IMG/VR virus record: IMGVR_UViG_3300023119_000154
Span: 1-20,998 of that record
Direction: 5' to 3' (one strand)
From: a virus
DNA: 20,998 nucleotides
Within the stretch, counting starts at the first letter, position 1, and each line of letters opens with the position of its first letter. The notes below the pieces were generated by a model that was given only the letters and a program-made list of their open reading frames with translations, was not told the origin of the DNA and ran no database searches. A program made the position numbers and the translations under genes. Of the stretch, positions 16,596 through 20,998 are shown piece by piece.

Positions 16596-18889
16596 TTGTT
16601 TTTAAGTTCATCAATTTCTTGTTTAAGTTCTTGAATTGCTTTGAGCAAAAGCACAGAAAGTTTAGGATAATCAACAGTTAAATAATTTTCACCTGATACT
16701 GATACACCTTCACCATTATCGTCTACTGGCGCAAGTCTCACTAACTCTGGCATAACTTTTTCGAGTTGCTGTGCGCTAACACCAATATGGCTATTTGTAT
16801 CAAATCCCAAATCATTTGCTGTTGAATTATATGAAAAGGCAAATGTATCAAGGTCTGAAATTTTATCAAGTGCATTTTCAATTGGACTCAATACTGTTTT
16901 AAGTCGATCATCAGATGCTGCAGCAAGAATATCTCCTGTCATTGATTTAATATCACCATCTGCAGTGATTGTTGATGCACCAACAATTGGATTTGTCAAC
17001 ATATCAAGACCAGTTGAACCTATTTTACAAGTCAAATCACCATTGGTAAAGATACCAATATGTCCAGCAGGTACAGTTTCTTCGGAAGGTGTTCGTGCTT
17101 TGTCACTGAGTAAGATACCATTGCTAAGATAATTTCTTGTTGCAATATCTTCAATGGCATGTGCATACATCCAAGGTGCAGCAATATTAACTGAATCTGG
17201 TATTTGTCCACCAAGAACAGGTAATGAATGTTCATGAGCTATTGATGGCCCAAGACCAATACCTGAATTGTCAAGTCCTGTTTCACCAGATATAGCATCA
17301 TTTGGATAGCCTACACTTGTTTTTGGACCAAGAAGAATACTTCGATTATGTTCAATACCATCAAATGGTGGTGTAGTTAAACTAATTAAGCTTCCATCAA
17401 AATCAACATAGAACAATAAGTTTGTTAGACGATCACGAATTAATCTACCCACTCCAATTGCATCAACAATATTTGTAGCACCGTCAAGCTCAAAATTACC
17501 ATCACTCTTTGGCTTATAAATTTGCATTGGTGTTGATGATAGATCAAAGATATATTCTTCGTATACATCTGGTGCAAAGTTTTCAAATTTGATATCAGAG
17601 AATCGAGCGCCTTGTGAGAGACAACCATATCCATATGATTTCTTACCACGAAACTTTTCAAATCTTGGATCATCTTTAAGATCAAATTCAATTAAAGTAT
17701 TTGCATCAAATGTTGTTTCATCATCTTGTGTTGTCCAACATTTAATTGAATCACCTTCTCTGCGAATTTTAATTCTTGTACCATTTGTCATTGTTGACCA
17801 ATTGGCATTAGCAACCTTATGTGGCACTTGTGCTGTTTTATCATGAATTTTAGCACCATCTGATTTATTATAATTATAATAAATTGCCCAAGATACACCA
17901 TTAGAATCATGATTTCTTATAGCAGATAATGTATATTCAATACCGGCTTCTTCAACATATGCAATGACTAATCCCATTCGATCATTATCCGCACCAGCAG
18001 CACCGGCTGCCGCAGTCAATTGAACGTCAAGTTGATAATCATCAAATTCCTTTGAACTTAAAAATCCAACATATGTACTTGTATTAACTAAACAATCAAT
18101 GTAGGCATTTGCCGCATCATAAGAAAATGCATTCATTTCACTTGCTTTTGGTCCGCTAGTAGAGTGTGAGAATCTTTTCCAACTATTGAATATAGTTGCG
18201 GCACTCTGACCACTTGATAATGCGGTTGCCAAGTCACCTGAATTTGTAGGTAAATATGTTTGAAATAAAATCCATTCAGGTGATGCTTCTCTTGAATTAT
18301 CTTTATTAATGATATTAACTTGATTTCTTAAACCAATGCCATTTGATTTTGATATAAGTTCTTCAATTTCAGAATCAGTTCTTACATTTACTGATCCTTT
18401 TGTAAGAGCAGATCCATTCCATTGTAGAAATTCATTACTTGAAGTTGAGAAACCTGCCGCTGGTTTTGTTACTTTACTTGAAACAGATGTTAGAATTGAA
18501 GCAATATCACTATCATTACTTTTTAATTCATTTTCAAGTTCCTTTAATGTATCATAAGCAGAACTTGCACCACCAAGTAAATCATTAAATTTATCAGTGA
18601 CATACTCATTGATACCTTTTGCTGTTACCAATGTATGATCATTAAGTGAACTCATGTTTGTAGAAATTGCACCAATTGCAGGACCTGTTCCAATTTGAAT
18701 TGAAGTATTTGCAGTTAACTGCTGAACAGAACAATTGATAAAATTTAATGAACGATTTGGATCAAAACGGACAAGAGCATTTGGAGAGCCAATGGCAGTT
18801 GCTGAATTATTCTCAGCAACTAAATCATTAATACGATACATCCATTCACCGAATGTATTCGTGGTAACTAAACTTTGAATAGAAGACAT
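16592..18889 (-). CDS. Tail fibre with lectin-like domain and C-terminal S74 chaperone
   Basis: 765 residues. The N-terminal ~180 residues look like a fibre shaft, with a LVTAKGINEYVTDKFNDLLG stretch (87-106) and a helical DTLKELENEL segment, then a FLQWNGSALTKG block (154-165) of the kind common in tail-fibre collars. Residues ~258-436 resemble a beta-sandwich sugar-binding domain frequent in marine phage fibres, with DNDRMGLVIAYV (301-312), a SWAIYYNYN strand (333-341) and KSYGYGCLSQ (417-426). The C-terminal ~107 residues are a peptidase S74 intramolecular chaperone: SDDRLK has the Ser659/Lys664 pair with the spacing used for self-cleavage, followed by IGVSAQQLEKVMPELV and a terminal helix. 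Such domains trimerise the fibre and are then clipped off. Upstream, GGTGA gives only a modest ribosome binding site, and a late-promoter-like octamer lies about 50 bases away. Identification as a fibre is firm; the receptor is unknown. Confidence 0.88.
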   Translation of the reverse strand: MSSIQSLVTTNTFGEWMYRINDLVAENNSATAIGSPNALVRFDPNRSLNFINCSVQQLTANTSIQIGTGPAIGAISTNMSSLNDHTLVTAKGINEYVTDKFNDLLGGASSAYDTLKELENELKSNDSDIASILTSVSSKVTKPAAGFSTSSNEFLQWNGSALTKGSVNVRTDSEIEELISKSNGIGLRNQVNIINKDNSREASPEWILFQTYLPTNSGDLATALSSGQSAATIFNSWKRFSHSTSGPKASEMNAFSYDAANAYIDCLVNTSTYVGFLSSKEFDDYQLDVQLTAAAGAAGADNDRMGLVIAYVEEAGIEYTLSAIRNHDSNGVSWAIYYNYNKSDGAKIHDKTAQVPHKVANANWSTMTNGTRIKIRREGDSIKCWTTQDDETTFDANTLIEFDLKDDPRFEKFRGKKSYGYGCLSQGARFSDIKFENFAPDVYEEYIFDLSSTPMQIYKPKSDGNFELDGATNIVDAIGVGRLIRDRLTNLLFYVDFDGSLISLTTPPFDGIEHNRSILLGPKTSVGYPNDAISGETGLDNSGIGLGPSIAHEHSLPVLGGQIPDSVNIAAPWMYAHAIEDIATRNYLSNGILLSDKARTPSEETVPAGHIGIFTNGDLTCKIGSTGLDMLTNPIVGASTITADGDIKSMTGDILAAASDDRLKTVLSPIENALDKISDLDTFAFSYNSTANDLGFDTNSHIGVSAQQLEKVMPELVRLAPVDDNGEGVSVSGENYLTVDYPKLSVLLLKAIQELKQEIDELKNK

Positions 18890-18934
18890 TTTTCACCAAT
18901 AGTATATTATTGAATTTTAAGGTGGAGTTATCTT

Positions 18935-18953
18935 CTATTATTTAGATAAATAG
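18935..18953. promoter_or_regulatory. Palindromic pair of divergent late-promoter-like elements
   Basis: The 96-base gap between the divergent fibre gene and the coiled-coil gene contains TATTTA-GA-TAAATA (18939-18952), a perfect 6-bp inverted repeat with a 2-base centre. Read on the + strand, 18945-18952 is GATAAATA. Read on the - strand, 18946-18939 is TCTAAATA. Each differs at one position from the T4 late element TATAAATA. They are 33 bases before the + start codon and 49 bases before the - start codon, so both would give reasonable leaders. This is a sequence match and spacing argument; no start site is known. Confidence 0.5.
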
Positions 18954-18973
18954 TTTTATTATTAACTCGTTAT

Positions 18974-18980
18974 TAGGAGG
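18974..18980 (+). promoter_or_regulatory. Consensus ribosome binding site for the 101-residue gene
   Basis: TAGGAGG ends 5 bases before the ATG at 18986, an essentially ideal Shine-Dalgarno sequence and spacing. It is the strongest in the window and suggests the small protein is made in quantity. Confidence 0.88.
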
Positions 18981-18985
18981 TTTTT

Positions 18986-19291
18986 ATGCCAATTGATCCA
19001 GATGTACAAATAGAACTTGATGCAATTAATACCATGTTAAGCTCAATCAATACGCAAATTGCATCGATTAATTCTTCATTGTCAACATTAAATACTGGTC
19101 TTTCAGATCTTGGAGACCAAGCAGATGCTCAAGGTGATGCAATTGCGGCACAACAACAAGCAAATGCTGATGCTGACGCCGCAAATGCGGCAGCTATGGC
19201 ATCATCACCTGATGAAAAGTGGATCGACTTTGACAATGATCCTGACGGTGTGTATGTAACTTCTGGTGAAAAAGTAATGAGAGAACCTTAA
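18986..19291 (+). CDS. Small predicted coiled-coil protein (101 aa)
   Basis: 101 residues of unknown function. Residues ~8-45 show a regular seven-residue spacing of Ile/Leu (INTMLSSINTQIASINSSL and on), as expected of a long parallel coiled coil. An Ala/Gln/Asp-rich helical stretch (about 45-73) follows, then a short acidic tail with WIDFDNDPDGVYVTSGEKV. There is no signal peptide, membrane segment or enzyme motif. It is the only + strand gene inside a - strand block and has its own late-promoter-like element and an ideal Shine-Dalgarno sequence. Its TAA overlaps the TAA of the convergent neighbour through the shared TTAA at 19288-19291. The trimeric-fibre look and the place beside fibre genes suggest a minor virion part, such as a whisker, a fibre stalk or an attachment piece. 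This is inference; an assembly chaperone is equally possible. Confidence 0.8.
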   Translation: MPIDPDVQIELDAINTMLSSINTQIASINSSLSTLNTGLSDLGDQADAQGDAIAAQQQANADADAANAAAMASSPDEKWIDFDNDPDGVYVTSGEKVMREP

Positions 19292-19782
19292 TACAACAAA
19301 CGGTTCTGCATTCGTTTGAATTCAATCTCAAAGTCTGAGCCTCGTTTCGCCAGAAATTCCGCATAAATCTTACAGCAGATTTCAACACCACGTCCTCTTG
19401 GCTCAACTTCATTGCGAAGTCCTTCAAGTACAGACCTTGCAAAGTTTCCTGGTGTGTTGGCAAGGACTTCCATGATTGGTGACCACTTGTTGTTAAAACG
19501 TTCTCTTCTTCTTCGAGCACGTTCTTCAATCTTTTTGTTGTGTCGCATTTTCTTGCGAAGGTCATCCAAAGCATGTTTCATTGGCTTACCAATGGTCGCA
19601 TCATTCGTTTTTTCAACACAAGTAGTACCAACAATATATTCTTGACCTCTTGCATCTTCAATATGACAGAGATATTTGATTGGTCGTCCGCAGTGATTAC
19701 AGTGTTCACCACCAACAGTTAGGCGGGTAAAGGTGTAGTTTGGTGTTGAGCCGGTGAGTGTTTCTTCAAATGGATGTGACAT
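19288..19782 (-). CDS. Zinc-ribbon-like, basic protein of unknown function (164 aa)
   Basis: The start is placed at the ATG at 19782, giving MSHPFEETLTGSTPNYTF and 164 residues. It has AAAGGAG 6 bases upstream and lies downstream of a strong promoter. A longer frame from TTG at 19812 would begin before the predicted transcription start. Residues 27-55 hold C28-x2-C31-G, C39-H40 and C55 (in GTTCV), with the pattern HCNHCGRPIKYLCHIED...GQEYIVGTTCV. This resembles the small zinc ribbons common in phage and bacterial uncharacterised proteins. It is followed by a strongly basic helix (RKKMRHNKKIEERARRRRER, about 76-95) that could bind nucleic acid, and then a helical C-terminal half. I know no function for the family; a DNA- or RNA-binding host-takeover role is only a guess. 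The fourth metal ligand is uncertain. Its stop overlaps that of the coiled-coil gene. Confidence 0.82.
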   Translation of the reverse strand: MSHPFEETLTGSTPNYTFTRLTVGGEHCNHCGRPIKYLCHIEDARGQEYIVGTTCVEKTNDATIGKPMKHALDDLRKKMRHNKKIEERARRRRERFNNKWSPIMEVLANTPGNFARSVLEGLRNEVEPRGRGVEICCKIYAEFLAKRGSDFEIEFKRMQNRLLY

Positions 19783-19788
19783 GACTTG

Positions 19789-19795
19789 CTCCTTT
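19789..19795 (-). promoter_or_regulatory. Ribosome binding site that fixes the zinc-ribbon-like gene start
   Basis: On the - strand AAAGGAG is followed by 6 bases and then the ATG at 19782. It would fall inside the coding sequence if the TTG at 19812 were used, so it supports the shorter protein. Confidence 0.85.
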
Positions 19796-19814
19796 AGAGT
19801 TTGTGAATACAATG

Positions 19815-19842
19815 ATCATATCAGATGTAAACGTAATGTCAA
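19815..19842 (-). promoter_or_regulatory. Near-consensus sigma70 promoter (extended -10)
   Basis: On the - strand, TTGACA (19842-19837) matches the -35 consensus exactly. After 16 bases comes TATGAT (19820-19815), one mismatch from TATAAT, preceded by TGA, which supplies the extended -10 TG. Transcription would begin near 19808, giving a leader of about 26 bases that contains the Shine-Dalgarno sequence. The -35 begins 2 bases after the stop codon of the upstream cyclase gene. This is a host-type, early-phage promoter, unlike the T4-late-like elements before the fibre and coiled-coil genes. Confidence 0.8.
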
Positions 19843-19843
19843 G

Positions 19844-20998
19844 TCATAAAAATAAAATTCTTCTTCTTTCTGCTGACATATGCTCACCTTCATCCTCACA
19901 ACGTTCAATATAGAGTTTCGCAACATAGTCAGATGGATCTTCTGCAATGACTTCTTTGAACATTAAATCAGCACGAATAAATTCCGCATTCATGAACGCA
20001 TCATATGCTCGATCAAAAAGCGGTAAAAGTCTCATTTTTCTTTCAATCATTGGTTCTGTATAAACATCCAAAAGTTGATAAATATCTGTTTTTTCTTCTT
20101 TGCCTTTTACTGCTACGCTATCGATCATTCGAAGCCGGTAGCGAGACTCTGGAAGCTTCTGGACAGTATGTCCAGACAATAGCACCGGCACATTATAATA
20201 CTTGGTTAATGCTTCTAATCGTGAAGCAAGATTAACCGCATCACCAATTACAGATGCCTCCATTCGGTCATGCGTACCGAGTGTTCCTAACATCAATCTA
20301 CCCGAGTTTACACCAACACCAATTTTAATTGGATCATAATTCGAATCAATTAAGTAATCATTAAACATATGAAGTTTTTTGATCATATCAATTGAACATT
20401 GAATAGCATCAGTAATATCATTATGAAAGATTGCCATGATACTATCACCAATAAATTTATTCACGAAGCCATTGTTATTACGGACTATTGGTGTCATATG
20501 AATTAAGAAATCATTGATAAATTTAAAGTTTTCTTCTGGTGTCATTTTCTCACTGATTGTAGTAAACCCACGAATGTCTGTGAATAAAATTGACATATCA
20601 TATTCTTTTTGATCACCAAGTGTTACATCAGTGATTCTTTTTTTATTCAGCAACAAATTCAATTCTTCAGGTACAAATCTTGCATATGATTCTTTAAGTT
20701 TTAATTGGTCATTTAATTGGTCTGCTTCTGTTTGACGAATCTTGAGTGTTGCAGTAACACCTAACAAACAAATTAAACCACCTAATAAAAATTCAGAACT
20801 AGGTAATGCATCAAAAGGCACATTAAATTTTAAAATTAAAATATATTTTAATGGTATCAATGTTAAGAATATCATACTTGTCAATAAGGAAATAGAATAA
20901 GCCTTTTTATTTGTTACAGAGATGGCTGCATATACAATTAATGGCATTAATTGAATCATCCAAAAAATAATAATCACTAATGGTGGAATAAATGATGG
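19844..20998 (-). CDS. Membrane-bound class III adenylate/guanylate cyclase, 5' end missing
   Basis: The frame is open through the right edge of the window, so the GTG at 20977 is probably not the true start. Numbering from it, 377 residues are visible. Three hydrophobic segments (about 1-21, 27-50, 59-80) are followed by a short coiled-coil linker and the block SYARFVPEELNLLL (97-110), which in bacterial cyclases leads into the catalytic domain. Catalytic residues appear complete: metal-binding Asp134 (LFTDIRGFT) and Asp178 (KFIGDSIMA), base-recognising Lys174 and Ser242 (before VIGD, where Asp or Thr is usual), and transition-state Asn249 and Arg253 (DAVNLASRLE). A VAVKGKEEKTDIYQL strand ends the domain, and a TPR-like helical tail follows (about 313-370). 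It should convert ATP to cAMP at the inner membrane; GTP use is less likely given the Lys. The truncated N-terminal region could be a CHASE2 or 7TM sensor. It is codirectional with the zinc-ribbon-like gene, 61 bases upstream of its start. Confidence 0.9.
   Translation of the reverse strand, partial: PSFIPPLVIIIFWMIQLMPLIVYAAISVTNKKAYSISLLTSMIFLTLIPLKYILILKFNVPFDALPSSEFLLGGLICLLGVTATLKIRQTEADQLNDQLKLKESYARFVPEELNLLLNKKRITDVTLGDQKEYDMSILFTDIRGFTTISEKMTPEENFKFINDFLIHMTPIVRNNNGFVNKFIGDSIMAIFHNDITDAIQCSIDMIKKLHMFNDYLIDSNYDPIKIGVGVNSGRLMLGTLGTHDRMEASVIGDAVNLASRLEALTKYYNVPVLLSGHTVQKLPESRYRLRMIDSVAVKGKEEKTDIYQLLDVYTEPMIERKMRLLPLFDRAYDAFMNAEFIRADLMFKEVIAEDPSDYVAKLYIERCEDEGEHMSAERRRILFL

Noticed and set aside
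19194-19574. 126-residue open frame on the - strand overlapping the zinc-ribbon-like gene
   Set aside because: It overlaps two better supported genes, has no ribosome binding site, and its composition looks like an out-of-frame translation.
19783-19812. TTG at 19812 as the start of the zinc-ribbon-like protein
   Set aside because: It lies upstream of the predicted transcription start, and the Shine-Dalgarno sequence for the ATG at 19782 would be within its coding sequence.
20975-20977. GTG at 20977 as the true start of the cyclase
   Set aside because: The frame continues open to the window edge with hydrophobic residues that extend the first membrane segment, so the gene is probably truncated by the window.
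19844-20998. Reading the cyclase as a Pycsar-type pyrimidine cyclase defence gene
   Set aside because: Lys174 and Ser242 fit purine (ATP) cyclases, the protein has membrane segments, and no effector gene is visible beside it.
1-20998. Prophage attachment site, integrase, tRNA genes or CRISPR array
   Set aside because: No integrase-like gene, tRNA cloverleaf or regularly spaced DNA repeat was seen. The repeats present are at protein level inside one gene.

Overview
The window looks like part of the genome of a T4-superfamily myovirus (contractile-tailed phage), with the AT-rich sequence and gene content typical of marine T4-like phages. The evidence is a collinear run of baseplate-wedge genes on the + strand in the order 25, 6, 7-like, 8. 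Each is recognisable from motifs shared with the T4 proteins. The host cannot be told from the sequence.

Layout. Positions 2-307 are the 3' end of an unidentified CDS. Positions 320-12741 hold gp25, gp6 and a very large 3399-residue protein. The first ~690 residues of that protein match the C-terminal part of T4 gp7. The remaining ~2700 residues are unfamiliar and include a tandem array of about eight degenerate ~93-residue units. Positions 12776-15283 encode an enlarged gp8. A strong hairpin terminator at 15307-15335 separates this operon from a convergent - strand block.

The - strand block holds, in transcription order from its right end, four genes. The first is a membrane-anchored class III nucleotide cyclase (20998-19844, cut by the window edge). 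The second is a small Cys-rich, zinc-ribbon-like protein (19782-19288) with a near-consensus sigma70 promoter and a strong ribosome binding site. The third is a tail fibre with a C-terminal peptidase S74 intramolecular chaperone (18889-16592). The fourth is a coupled second fibre or adhesin-like protein (16595-15339). A single + strand gene for a 101-residue predicted coiled-coil protein (18986-19291) sits among them. It diverges from the fibre genes across a 6-bp palindrome in which two T4-late-promoter-like octamers face opposite ways.

How it fits together. gp25, gp6, the gp7-like protein and gp8 would build the baseplate wedge. The two - strand fibre genes probably make host-recognition structures. 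The cyclase and the zinc-ribbon-like protein look like accessory genes that act in the infected cell. The least expected items are the nucleotide cyclase with an apparently complete active site and the giant repeat-bearing gp7 extension.

Intergenic space is very small everywhere, and no stretch over 300 bases lacks a gene. I saw no tRNA, CRISPR array, insertion sequence or replication origin. Family comparisons rest on remembered T4 and family sequences; no search was run.
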